DNA from: Tateyamaria sp. syn59
GTDB lineage: Bacteria > Pseudomonadota > Alphaproteobacteria > Rhodobacterales > Rhodobacteraceae
Assembly (NCBI RefSeq): GCF_007995245.1
Contig: NZ_VCBA01000003.1
Location: 463,568 to 527,567 of the forward strand
Direction of reading: 5' to 3'
DNA length: 64,000 bases
Position numbers and translations under genes: made by a program. The notes below the pieces were generated by a model. The model did no database searches and was not told where the DNA came from. It saw only the letters and a program-made list of their open reading frames with translations. The first letter of the stretch is position 1. Each line of letters opens with the position of its first letter. Shown here piece by piece: positions 35,778 to 44,264 of this stretch.

Positions 35778-37578
35778 GGGGTCGGTCTCCTCTTTGACGG
35801 GCATGCGCGGCGGCGAACCAACCGCCATCACGCAGCAGCATCTTGGGTGCGCCATCCTCGACCACGCGTCCGCCATCCAACACCACGACCCGGTCACAGT
35901 CAGACGCAAGTGCGAGGTCATGGGTGATCAGCAGCGTCGTGCGACCGCGCGATACACGCGCGATGGCGCTTGAGACGATAGCCTCCGAAGGGCCATCAAG
36001 CCCGGTGGTCGGCTCATCCAGGATCAGGATCGGAGTGCGACGCAAGAGCGCGCGGGCAAGCGACAGGCGCTGGCGTTGCCCAGCCGAAAGCGACCCGCCC
36101 CGCTCGGCGATGACGGCATCGAGGCCACCGTCCATAGCTGTCACGAAGTCCTCGGCTGCGGCGGCCTGAAGCGCATTCTTGATCTCGTCATCCTCAACAT
36201 CGTGGCTCAGCCCGAGCAAGAGGTTCTCGCGTACGGTGCCGGAAACGATCAGCGGCTCCTGCGGCACGAGGGCGATCTGCGCCCGAAGCGAGGCGAAGGT
36301 TGCATCGCGCAGGTCCATGCCATCAGCCGTTACGCGACCCGCGTCAGGATCGTGCAGGCGCAGTGCCAGTGCCGCGAGCGTCGACTTGCCCGTGCCGGAT
36401 GGTCCAACCAAAGCAATACGTTCGCCCGGCGCGACCTTCAGGTTGAGATTGTCAAACACCGGCGTGCCGCCCGGATGCCCGAAGCGGACGCCTTCAAAGG
36501 CCATTGCACCCGAAAGCGCCGGGGCCGGTACGGCACCCTCGCGGTCACGCACAGCGTCGGTTTCGTCAAGCAGGCCGACGACGCGCTCACCCGCGGCGAG
36601 CGCCTTCGCAAGGCGGGCGGCGTACTTGGCATAGCCGCGCACTGGGCGGAACGTATGCTTGAGGTAGGTGACGAAGATCAGCAGATCGCCGGGCGTAATA
36701 CGGCCCGAAAGCACTTGCAGAGTGCCGAAGAACAGGATTGCGGCCAATCCGACACCCGCCAGGACATCAACCGACCGCTCCAGTCCCGCAGTCAGACGCG
36801 CGCCTCGAAGGCCCGCCTTCATGTCGCCCTCGTTGGCACCCCCGAAGACCGCTGCCGTCCGCGCCTCCAGGCCCAACGCCTGGACCGAACGGATGCCAGC
36901 CAGCGTCTCGGTCGAGGTGGCCGCAAGATGGCCCTGGCGTTTGCGTTGTGTGCGGCTGACTTCGCGGATGCGGCCTGTCAGCACGCGCGACAGGATCATC
37001 AGGATGGGTAGGGGTGCCAGCGCCACAAGCGCAAGCTGCCAGTCGAGCCACAGCATGACCCCGACCATGCCGCCGAAGATCAACACATTTGCCGCCAGCG
37101 GCATCGCTGCCGTGACCATCGTCTCCTTGAGCATGCCCACGTCACCCACGAGGCGCATCGTCAGATCACCCGACCGCGCGCGGGTATGAAACCCGACCGA
37201 CAGCGATTGCAGATGTGAAAACAGATCAGCGCGCACGCGTGTCAGCACCGTATTGCCCACCCGCGCAAAGCCCATCGTCGCGAGGAATTGGAAAAGGGCG
37301 CGCAAAAGGACCGCTGCAAGCAGCCCGAACGCGCAGAGCGTCAGCACCAGCATCGGGTCGTATCCTGCCAGCGCAGGCGCGCCCGACGCGGATGGCACGA
37401 CGCTGTCGATCACGAACTTCAGCGCCCACGGCTCGGCCAGCTTCGCAACGGTGGCAAGGATGAGGGCGATGACCGACCCCGCAAGAACGACGCGATGTCC
37501 GCGCAGGTAAGGCGCAAGGCGGCGCACGATCCGGCCCAGGCCCGGCAGCGTCTCTGAAAGGGTGTCGGGGCGGCTCAT
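35761..37578 (-). CDS. ABC exporter half-transporter (fused membrane and ATPase domains)
   Basis: A 605-residue type IV ABC exporter: about six transmembrane helices in residues 25-320 and a C-terminal ATPase with Walker A GPSGTGKST, signature LSAGQRQRLSLARALL, Walker B ILILDEPTTGLDG and switch TLLITHDLALA. Homodimers of this architecture (MsbA/lipid-flippase-like) export lipids, glycolipids or peptides. Its place between two GT4 genes and the kinase-fold gene suggests a glycosylated cargo. ATG at 37578 overlaps the glycosyltransferase stop (ATGA); a longer frame to 37635 is unsupported. Confidence 0.92.
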   Translation of the reverse strand: MSRPDTLSETLPGLGRIVRRLAPYLRGHRVVLAGSVIALILATVAKLAEPWALKFVIDSVVPSASGAPALAGYDPMLVLTLCAFGLLAAVLLRALFQFLATMGFARVGNTVLTRVRADLFSHLQSLSVGFHTRARSGDLTMRLVGDVGMLKETMVTAAMPLAANVLIFGGMVGVMLWLDWQLALVALAPLPILMILSRVLTGRIREVSRTQRKRQGHLAATSTETLAGIRSVQALGLEARTAAVFGGANEGDMKAGLRGARLTAGLERSVDVLAGVGLAAILFFGTLQVLSGRITPGDLLIFVTYLKHTFRPVRGYAKYAARLAKALAAGERVVGLLDETDAVRDREGAVPAPALSGAMAFEGVRFGHPGGTPVFDNLNLKVAPGERIALVGPSGTGKSTLAALALRLHDPDAGRVTADGMDLRDATFASLRAQIALVPQEPLIVSGTVRENLLLGLSHDVEDDEIKNALQAAAAEDFVTAMDGGLDAVIAERGGSLSAGQRQRLSLARALLRRTPILILDEPTTGLDGPSEAIVSSAIARVSRGRTTLLITHDLALASDCDRVVVLDGGRVVEDGAPKMLLRDGGWFAAAHARQRGDRPHAIAS

Positions 37579-38720
37579 GCGGCGTGGCGCTTCGGCAGGG
37601 CCCGCTCCAGCAGGCGCGCTGCAACGCCGTCCCACGTGCGGTCGGTCAGAACCTCGTCCCGACCGGTGGCGCCCATGGCGTGGCGGCGTGGGGCGTTTCG
37701 GGCAAGTATCAGCAGTGCGCGTGCCAGCGCAGCAGCATCGGCGACCGGCACGACATGGCCTGTGGCCCCGTCACGCACTAAAGCGGGCAGGTGTCCGACC
37801 CGCGTGGTCACAACCGGCAGGCCCGCGGCCATGTATTCATAGATCTTGAGTGGCGAGAAATAGAAGTCGTCCGTTTCGCCGTAGGGCGCACAGCCTACGT
37901 CCATGCGCCGGAGTGCTGCAGGAACGCAGGATGCGGGCAGCGCACCGGTGAATTCCGCAGCATCGTCGCATCCTGCACGGCGCAAGCGGTCCATACAGGC
38001 CGCGCGCTCCGGTCCATCGCCAACCACCAGCAGGCGGGCATCCGGCAGGTCACGCGTGAGCAGTGCAAACGCATCGACCAGAAGCGGAAGGCCATGCCAC
38101 GGTTTGAGCGAGCCCAGGAAACCGACCGTAAAGGGTGCAGCCGCGAGCGGCGCGGGTATGGGGAAGCGCGCGGGATCGACCGCGTTGGGCTCGACCGTCA
38201 CATCTGTTGCCCCCATTCTGCGGGCATGGGTGGCGACGGGCTCCGAGACTGCACAGACAAGCGGCGCGGCGGCCATTGAGCGGCGCGCAGAGGCTTCGGC
38301 GGCTTGCGGCAGGGCGAGGGTGCGGTGAGCCGCCTGCTCGGCCAGAAGCGGTGCATTGACCTCCAGCACGGCAGGTACATTGCATCGACGCGCCCATTCC
38401 ATCGCGGCATGGGCGTAAAGCGCATGGCGCTCGTAAACAAAGGTCGGTTTTAGATGATCGAGCGCGATGGCCACGTCGTCGTTCGAGGCCAGCAGCTTGG
38501 TGGCCCGAACATCGGGAGCCCCTTTTGGGGAAGGTGGCAGGGCATGCACCGCAACTTTGGTGAGGTCTGCAGGCGGCGACCCTTCAAGCCGGGGCGAAAG
38601 AACCGTCACGCGTGCGCCACGGCGCACGAGGGCGCGCAGCATCTCCTGCACATGGACAGAGGCGCCCTTGCTGCCCCAGACGGGAATGCCGGGATCGGTT
38701 GAGACATAGGCTACGTGCAT
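37575..38720 (-). CDS. Glycosyltransferase family 4 protein (operon gene 3)
   Basis: A 381-residue GT-B glycosyltransferase. The N terminus (HVAYVSTDPGIPVWGSKGAS) and the C-terminal GT4 block (FLGSLKPWHGLPLLVDAFAL, then DFYFSPLKIYEYMAAGLPVV with the E-x7-E-type donor motif) are clear. It should transfer a nucleotide-sugar residue to a lipid- or glycan-linked acceptor in the cytoplasm. The start at 38720 shares a base with the upstream stop (TGATG), showing translational coupling. Donor and linkage cannot be inferred. Confidence 0.92.
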   Translation of the reverse strand: MHVAYVSTDPGIPVWGSKGASVHVQEMLRALVRRGARVTVLSPRLEGSPPADLTKVAVHALPPSPKGAPDVRATKLLASNDDVAIALDHLKPTFVYERHALYAHAAMEWARRCNVPAVLEVNAPLLAEQAAHRTLALPQAAEASARRSMAAAPLVCAVSEPVATHARRMGATDVTVEPNAVDPARFPIPAPLAAAPFTVGFLGSLKPWHGLPLLVDAFALLTRDLPDARLLVVGDGPERAACMDRLRRAGCDDAAEFTGALPASCVPAALRRMDVGCAPYGETDDFYFSPLKIYEYMAAGLPVVTTRVGHLPALVRDGATGHVVPVADAAALARALLILARNAPRRHAMGATGRDEVLTDRTWDGVAARLLERALPKRHAA

Positions 38721-39961
38721 CACGCCGCCTCCGGCAGATGTGCGCGGCGGGCGAGCGCATCGGCCCAATGCGCGCGCAGTGCGCCTGCTGCGGCGCGCGC
38801 GTCGAATTGGCGTTCGATCAGCTTCCGTGCGCGGACCGAAAGGTCGGCGCGCAGGCTCGCATCATCGAGCAGCCCGCCCATTGCGGCCGCCAGGGCCTCG
38901 GGATCGGTCTCGGGAACGATCCGCCCGGTCTCTCCGTCGCGCACCAGTTCGGGGATGCCGACCACATCGGTTGATACGACCGGCAAACCAAGCGCCATCG
39001 CCTCGGTCAGGACTGTGGGCAACCCGTCGCGATTGCCGTCAGAACCGACGACACAGGGGCAGGCCATCAATGCAGCGTTGCGGATCAACTCGACGACTTC
39101 CGACTGCGGGCGGGGGCCGTCCAGCAGAACCTGACCTGACAAGCCTGCGTCCTCAATCTGGCGGGCAAGGTTGTCGCGCTCTTCGCCATCGCCGATGATC
39201 CGACAGCGGGGCCTGCGGCCTTCGGCGGCCATCAAACGGATCGCTTCGATCAGGATGTGAAAGCCTTTCTTTTCGACAAGGCGGCCGACGGCGAGGATCT
39301 CACGCGCCTTCGGATCGGGCGCGGCGTATGTAAAGCGGTCAAGATCCAGCCCATTGTACACCCGCGCCAACCGGGGGCCTTTCCCGAACCGGTCCCGCAG
39401 ATGTGTGAGGTTGTAGTCCGATACGGTCACACAAAGATCTGCATCGCGCAGCTTGAGATCGAGATGCTGTGGCGCGTCGTAGTCGTGATAAATGTCCTTG
39501 GCGTGGGCCGTAAAACTGTAGCCGATGCCGGCCATCGCCGCGGCCAGGCGTGCGACCGAAGTCGCGACCGTGCCAAAATGCGCGTGCAGATGGACGAGGC
39601 CGCGGCGCTTGGCCAGCACCGCCAGTTCCAGAGCCTGTGCGGCGTCCTGGCCCGATGCGACACCTTGTGCGTCGCGCAACGCTTCCCACGCGCCGGGAAG
39701 TTCGGCGCGCGCCTCATTCAACCGCTTCCAAAGGCTCTCGACGCCCGAGAAGCGGTCCTTGAGGCGCGTGACCGGCGCACGGACGCGGCCAAGGTTGTCC
39801 TGGAAGTGTGTCTCTTCGACAGGGCGAAGCGCGAAGACATCAATGTCCTGCCCAGCGGCCTCGTGGGCGAGAATTTCGGTGACGATGAAGGTTTCCGAAA
39901 AGCGTGGGTAGCGTTTGACGACGTAACCAATGCGATCGACGGGGGGGACGGATGCAGACAT
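38720..39961 (-). CDS. Glycosyltransferase family 4 protein (operon gene 2)
   Basis: A 413-residue GT-B enzyme, with GYVVKRYPRFSETFIVTEIL at the N terminus (a GT4 acceptor-domain feature) and the C-terminal donor domain showing ILAVGRLVEKKGFHILIEAI and GLPTVLTEAMALGLPVVSTD, which holds the conserved EAMA donor-binding glutamate. ATG at 39961 is preferred because AGAGAGG lies upstream; the ORF extends to 40099 without support and overlaps the first gene. Different sequence from the next GT4, so the two probably add different sugars. Confidence 0.92.
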   Translation of the reverse strand: MSASVPPVDRIGYVVKRYPRFSETFIVTEILAHEAAGQDIDVFALRPVEETHFQDNLGRVRAPVTRLKDRFSGVESLWKRLNEARAELPGAWEALRDAQGVASGQDAAQALELAVLAKRRGLVHLHAHFGTVATSVARLAAAMAGIGYSFTAHAKDIYHDYDAPQHLDLKLRDADLCVTVSDYNLTHLRDRFGKGPRLARVYNGLDLDRFTYAAPDPKAREILAVGRLVEKKGFHILIEAIRLMAAEGRRPRCRIIGDGEERDNLARQIEDAGLSGQVLLDGPRPQSEVVELIRNAALMACPCVVGSDGNRDGLPTVLTEAMALGLPVVSTDVVGIPELVRDGETGRIVPETDPEALAAAMGGLLDDASLRADLSVRARKLIERQFDARAAAGALRAHWADALARRAHLPEAA

Positions 39962-39978
39962 TTGAAAAACCTCTCTGA

Positions 39979-41214
39979 TCAGGCCGCGAGCGCGGGCGGG
40001 GTGACGGTTGGGGCGCCGACCGTTGCAAGGGATTGAATGCGTGCCAGCCCGCCCATATCCGGTCGGCTCTGCGGGCGGGGGGGCGGCGACACCAGCCACG
40101 CGGAAAGTGCATCAGGGCCAAGCGCATCTGGCCGCAGCATCGAGACCAGACCGCGTGCGGCGAGACGCGCAGTCCGGATCAGCTGTTCACGGCGTGGGGT
40201 GCAGCGAGGCACGATCAGCGCAGGGGGATCCAGCGCCAGCATCTCCATGGTTGTGTTGTAGCCACCCATGCCAACAATGCGGGCTGCGTTGGCCATCAGG
40301 CCAATCGGCTCGCGCACGAAAGGCAGCACGGTCATGTCGTCTCTTTGCTTTGCCAGATCGGCGACACGCGCCTTGGCGTCATCGGGCATTTGCGTGCCTG
40401 TCACGAGTACGCCGCGATGGCCATCCGGCAGACGAGCGCGGACGAACGCTTCGCACAGGGCGACGCCATCGCGGCCGCCACCCACAGCGCAGTAGACATA
40501 GGGACGCGGATCACCACCGGTGACGGCGCCAAGATCACGCGCGGCTTGTGCTGCGTCGCGCCGCCCAGTGGGATCAAGATAGCCGACATGCACGGCCTTT
40601 TCGCCCAGCGCTGCCTGCATTCCGCACTCGCGCAGGATGTCGTAGAAATCGGCGTCGCCATAAATCCAAACCGCATCGTAAAAACGTCGCACGGTCTCGA
40701 AGTTGCGCTGACGCAACCACTGCCGGCGTACGGTTGCGCAGTCGTCGATGACGTCGCGCAGCCCTAGCACGATTCGGGCACGGCCGCGCGCCCTCAGCTT
40801 ACGCAGCATACCGTCAAGTTCGTATTGTGCGCCGCGCGGCACGTTGTCGACGATGACAAGGTCGGGGTCGAAGCCTACGACTGTGCTGCGCACAATGCGC
40901 GCGCGCAGCGCTGCAAGCCGTGTAAGATCGCCACCCAGATCGCGTGGTCGGTAGCTGCCGTCGCCCTGCTTGGCGTAGGCGGGCAAGGTGATGCTGTCCA
41001 CCCCTGCGGGCATGGCAAAGGCGCCCGCCTCGCGCATCCCTCCGATCAGCAGGATCTCGGGGCGCGGTTCGATCTCGGCGAGAGCAGCAGCGATCAGCAG
41101 GTTACGCCGCAGGTGGCCGTAACCCAGCGTGTCATGGGAATAGAGTACAATCCGCATCGGCTCGGCTCGCTGGGCGCGCGGATCAATTGGAAATGGCGGA
41201 CGGGCATGGAGCAT
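39979..41214 (-). CDS. MurG-like glycosyltransferase (operon gene 1)
   Basis: A 411-residue GT-B protein. The N-terminal domain starts MRIVLYSHDTLGYGHLRRNL (glycine loop GYGH) and the C-terminal domain has GMGGYNTTMEMLALDPPALI, the GGxxT/NTTxE donor-binding motif of the MurG/UDP-sugar transferase (GT28-like) class. An ATG at 41214 is preferred because AAGGA lies 10 nt upstream; a second ATG at 41157 would begin exactly at MRIVLYS. First gene of the five-gene operon and divergent from the histidine kinase, with a 186-bp gap between start codons. Confidence 0.85.
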   Translation of the reverse strand: MLHARPPFPIDPRAQRAEPMRIVLYSHDTLGYGHLRRNLLIAAALAEIEPRPEILLIGGMREAGAFAMPAGVDSITLPAYAKQGDGSYRPRDLGGDLTRLAALRARIVRSTVVGFDPDLVIVDNVPRGAQYELDGMLRKLRARGRARIVLGLRDVIDDCATVRRQWLRQRNFETVRRFYDAVWIYGDADFYDILRECGMQAALGEKAVHVGYLDPTGRRDAAQAARDLGAVTGGDPRPYVYCAVGGGRDGVALCEAFVRARLPDGHRGVLVTGTQMPDDAKARVADLAKQRDDMTVLPFVREPIGLMANAARIVGMGGYNTTMEMLALDPPALIVPRCTPRREQLIRTARLAARGLVSMLRPDALGPDALSAWLVSPPPRPQSRPDMGGLARIQSLATVGAPTVTPPALAA

Positions 41215-41400
41215 TGGTGCGTGATCCTTGAGTGTCGCGTGGTTGTCATAACCGTGTGCCATCCAGATATGTGGGATCGTCCGCGTTACCCGTTAGAAGG
41301 GGATTAGCGCGGATTAGAATTTCGTTAGAGAGCTGGATTGACCCATGCTTGACAAAACGACGGGTGCTACAGTCGCGTCGAAGGCCGGGCCAAGGACCAG
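41215..41400. promoter_or_regulatory. Divergent promoter region, glycosyltransferase operon and histidine kinase
   Basis: The 186-bp gap separates the first glycosyltransferase (minus) from the sensor kinase (plus). It is AT-richer than its flanks (GATTAGCGCGGATTAGAATT near 41310) and must hold both promoters. The arrangement suggests the two-component system may control the glycan operon, but no operator is identifiable. Confidence 0.4.
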
Positions 41401-42972
41401 ATGCGCGTCACCACCAAAATCGCCATTGCGCAAACAGCGCTTATCCTCACAGCCGGAGCAGTTGTGACCGTGATGCTTATGACACTGCGCTCTAACCAGA
41501 CTGTCATGCAGGAAATCATCAACAGCTATGAGCAGTCGCTAACTGTCAAAACCATCGCGCAGATGGCTGATAACTATTCCGAGCAGATTGCCGAACACGT
41601 CATACTCGGCCCCGAGTCGGAAGAAGCAGCGGCGGCGCACGACGTTCTCATGGAAACCATTTCCGCCATGGAGCGGAAGATCTTGGGCGAGTTCCAAGAC
41701 CTCACTCGGTCTGGCAACCAGCAGGAAGCCGCTTACGTGCAATTGGAACTCGACCGCATGAAAGGGCTGCGCGAAGCTGTCACCCGGTTGGAGGACGCTC
41801 GCTCGCGCATGGTCAGCTCATTATACCAAGACAATACCGCGCGTGCAGTTGCGATCTACGCGGAAGAGATTGAAGACGGCTTCGATGTTGCGCTCGATCA
41901 GCTGACGGAAGAGTCGGTTGTTCGCGAACAGGTTCAGGTCAGGGACGCCTTGTTGGACTCTCAGGTTGCGGCGGCGCGTATTCGCTGGATCGTCGTCTTC
42001 CTTGCCCTCTCGGCGGTCAGTGGGGCGTTGGTCCTGTCCGCGTTCCTACACAAAAGTATCCTGCAACCCATCGCACGCCTCGACGCTGCAGTTCGCGCCG
42101 TCTCTGCCGGGAACCTCGAGGCCCGGATCGGCGATAATCGGCGTGACGAACTTGGTGACGTTGGACGGGGTTTCGACAACATGACCGCCAAGGTATCGGC
42201 GCAGCGCGGCGCTCTGGTCGCGGCGCGGGATTCTTTGGAACGTCAGGTGGCCGAGCGGACCGAGGCGTTGACGACGGCACTGCAGGATCTGGAACTGCAG
42301 TCCGAGCAGCGGTCGCGGTTTCTGGCAGATATCAGTCATGAGTTGCGCACGCCGCTCACCGTTCTGCGGGGCCGTGCCGAAGTCGCACTTGCTGATCCGG
42401 GATCGGACGCAGATACGATGCGGACGGTTCTTGAGCGTATAGTGCGGACGTCCAATCATCTGGGGCGGTTGGTCGATGATCTCCTGTTTCTGGCCCGGTC
42501 CGAGGCAGGTGTGATCTCCATCGAAAAGGGCCCCGTGGTCTTGCAGGATGTGCTGGCGGACATTTTGCTCGATTGCCGCCAGCTCGCGCGTGGGAAGGGC
42601 ATCACTCTGATGCCCAGCCAGCCGGACGCCCTGCTGACCATCGAGGGCGATGCAGACCGGCTGCGCCAGGCCGTTCTTATCGCGCTCGACAATGCGGTTG
42701 CGGCCGCACCGTCCGGAAGCACGGTTTGGGTGACTTTGATGCGTGCGGGCAACCACGCGGTGTTGGAGGTGGCCGATGAGGGACCGGGTTTCTCTGACTC
42801 CGAGATTGCAGAGCCGGCGCGCCGGTTTCGCAAGGGGCAGGGCCGGGGGAACGGGCTTGGCCTGTCCATCGCCGACTGGATAATGGCGGGGCATGACGGC
42901 CATCTTCGTCTGTCCAATGCAAAGGATGGCGGCGCCGTCGTCCGTCTTGAGCTGCCTCTGAGCAAATCATGA
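41401..42972 (+). CDS. Membrane-bound sensor histidine kinase
   Basis: A 523-residue kinase. TM1 (about 7-27) and TM2 (about 195-218) flank a roughly 170-residue mostly alpha-helical periplasmic sensor; HAMP follows, then HisKA with phospho-acceptor H313 in DISHELRTPLTVLRGRAE, and HATPase with N box (NAVAAAP), DEGPGF and GNGLGLSIADW. It should phosphorylate the response regulator downstream, with which its stop overlaps by 4 bp. The signal is unknown. Overall length and order are standard. Confidence 0.94.
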   Translation: MRVTTKIAIAQTALILTAGAVVTVMLMTLRSNQTVMQEIINSYEQSLTVKTIAQMADNYSEQIAEHVILGPESEEAAAAHDVLMETISAMERKILGEFQDLTRSGNQQEAAYVQLELDRMKGLREAVTRLEDARSRMVSSLYQDNTARAVAIYAEEIEDGFDVALDQLTEESVVREQVQVRDALLDSQVAAARIRWIVVFLALSAVSGALVLSAFLHKSILQPIARLDAAVRAVSAGNLEARIGDNRRDELGDVGRGFDNMTAKVSAQRGALVAARDSLERQVAERTEALTTALQDLELQSEQRSRFLADISHELRTPLTVLRGRAEVALADPGSDADTMRTVLERIVRTSNHLGRLVDDLLFLARSEAGVISIEKGPVVLQDVLADILLDCRQLARGKGITLMPSQPDALLTIEGDADRLRQAVLIALDNAVAAAPSGSTVWVTLMRAGNHAVLEVADEGPGFSDSEIAEPARRFRKGQGRGNGLGLSIADWIMAGHDGHLRLSNAKDGGAVVRLELPLSKS

Positions 42973-43679
42973 CGGATGGGGCCCGCATCCTGCTTATCGA
43001 GGATGATTTCGAGATCTGTGAAATCGTGACTCAGGGCCTGCGTCTGGAAGGGCACGAGGTCACGGTCCGTACTTTCGGTCAAGGTCTGGTTGAGCATGTC
43101 CAAGCGGATCCGCCCGCGCTGATCGTGCTCGACCGAACGCTGCCTGACAGCGAAGGCGCCGAACTCTGCCGTGCCTTGCGGGCCGCGGGTCTGGGCGTCA
43201 TGATCTTGATGCTCACAGCCCGCGACAGTCTGGAAGAAAAGCTACAAGGCCTCGACGCTGGCGCAGATGACTATCTGACAAAGCCATTTGCACTTTCTGA
43301 GCTAACGGCGCGCGTCAAGGTCCTGCTGCGCCGAGCGGGTCACGGAGGATTGGCAGAGCCTGCACCGCCCGCCTCTGTTCTGGGACCTCTCCGGCTTGAT
43401 CGTGCAACGGCATCTGCCGATGTTGCCGGTGTTCCTCTCGTGCTGACGGCAACGGAGTTCGCGCTCCTGGCCGCCCTTCTGGAGAACCAGGGCCGTGTCA
43501 TGAGCCGGACAGAGCTTCTCAAGGCGGTCTGGGGGTACGACTTCGACACGCGCACGAACGTCGTGGAAGTCTATGTCTCCTACCTCCGCCGCAAACTCTC
43601 AGCCGAGACAGAGGCCGTCGTCGTCCGCAACGTGCGTGGCTTCGGGTATACAATCGAACTCTCTTTAGAAAAGGCCTGA
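42969..43679 (+). CDS. OmpR/PhoB-family response regulator
   Basis: A 236-residue regulator with a receiver domain (acidic pocket E11-D12-D13, phospho-acceptor D55 in IVLDRTLPD, MLTARDSLEEK with conserved Thr, and YLTKPF with Lys) and a C-terminal winged helix (LTATEFALLAALLENQGRV, YVSYLRRKLSAETEAV). It should bind DNA as a dimer once phosphorylated by the adjacent kinase. The start overlaps the kinase stop (ATGA). Likely targets include the neighbouring divergent operon, inferred from proximity only. Confidence 0.95.
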   Translation: MTDGARILLIEDDFEICEIVTQGLRLEGHEVTVRTFGQGLVEHVQADPPALIVLDRTLPDSEGAELCRALRAAGLGVMILMLTARDSLEEKLQGLDAGADDYLTKPFALSELTARVKVLLRRAGHGGLAEPAPPASVLGPLRLDRATASADVAGVPLVLTATEFALLAALLENQGRVMSRTELLKAVWGYDFDTRTNVVEVYVSYLRRKLSAETEAVVVRNVRGFGYTIELSLEKA

Positions 43680-44264
43680 CGTCACTGAGTGTTGGCAGCG
43701 GCAGCGAACAGCTGAAAAGTGGGCTGCGAGCGCAGCATCTGTACTGCAGCTGCGGGCTAACGGGCCCTAGTCAGGCAGATCCCGGAGAGTGCAGGTGCCC
43801 ATTGTTCAAACGCGCAGGTCGATGTCATGCTGAGGGTGCAACTAGAGAATGTGCCGCATTGTGACCGCCTCTGTTGGCGTGTCCTTGCGATGTCTTGATG
43901 GCGGATATTTCCTGAAACTTTGTATGGAGGATATCCAGCCTAAACTGAGGTCCACTGACCTGTTCGGCAACCAAGGCGTCCGAGTTCAGAATATTCAGAT
44001 ACGCCACGATTTGGCTATGATCTTATCGGAATTTTAATAAATGGATCTTGAGCGACGCGAACAGCGTAGCCCTTAATTCTTCGCTCAAGGTCAGTGACTT
44101 AGCGAAACCATTCCCGCTTGCGCGCAAATCGGGCTGACGTTGACAGGTACTCAGATGCGGTCGTCTACTTGAAGGCAGCGCAATACCGAAATCACCCTGA
44201 GACTGGCGAGGCGCATGCACAACGACGATGGATCCGGTCAACCCATTGCAAGACGCAAGCGCTC
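43680..44264. other. 585-bp gene-free region upstream of the catabolic cluster
   Basis: No RBS-led reading frame is convincing; the short frames in it have atypical composition. A TTGACA hexamer lies near 44139, about 125 bp before the amidohydrolase start, with a poorly matching -10. It probably contains the promoter of the first catabolic operon. No terminator with a T-run is visible after the response regulator. Confidence 0.45.

Noticed and set aside
43849..44037. 62-codon frame upstream of the catabolic cluster
   Set aside because: Competes with an opposite-strand frame of equal quality, with no motif and no RBS.
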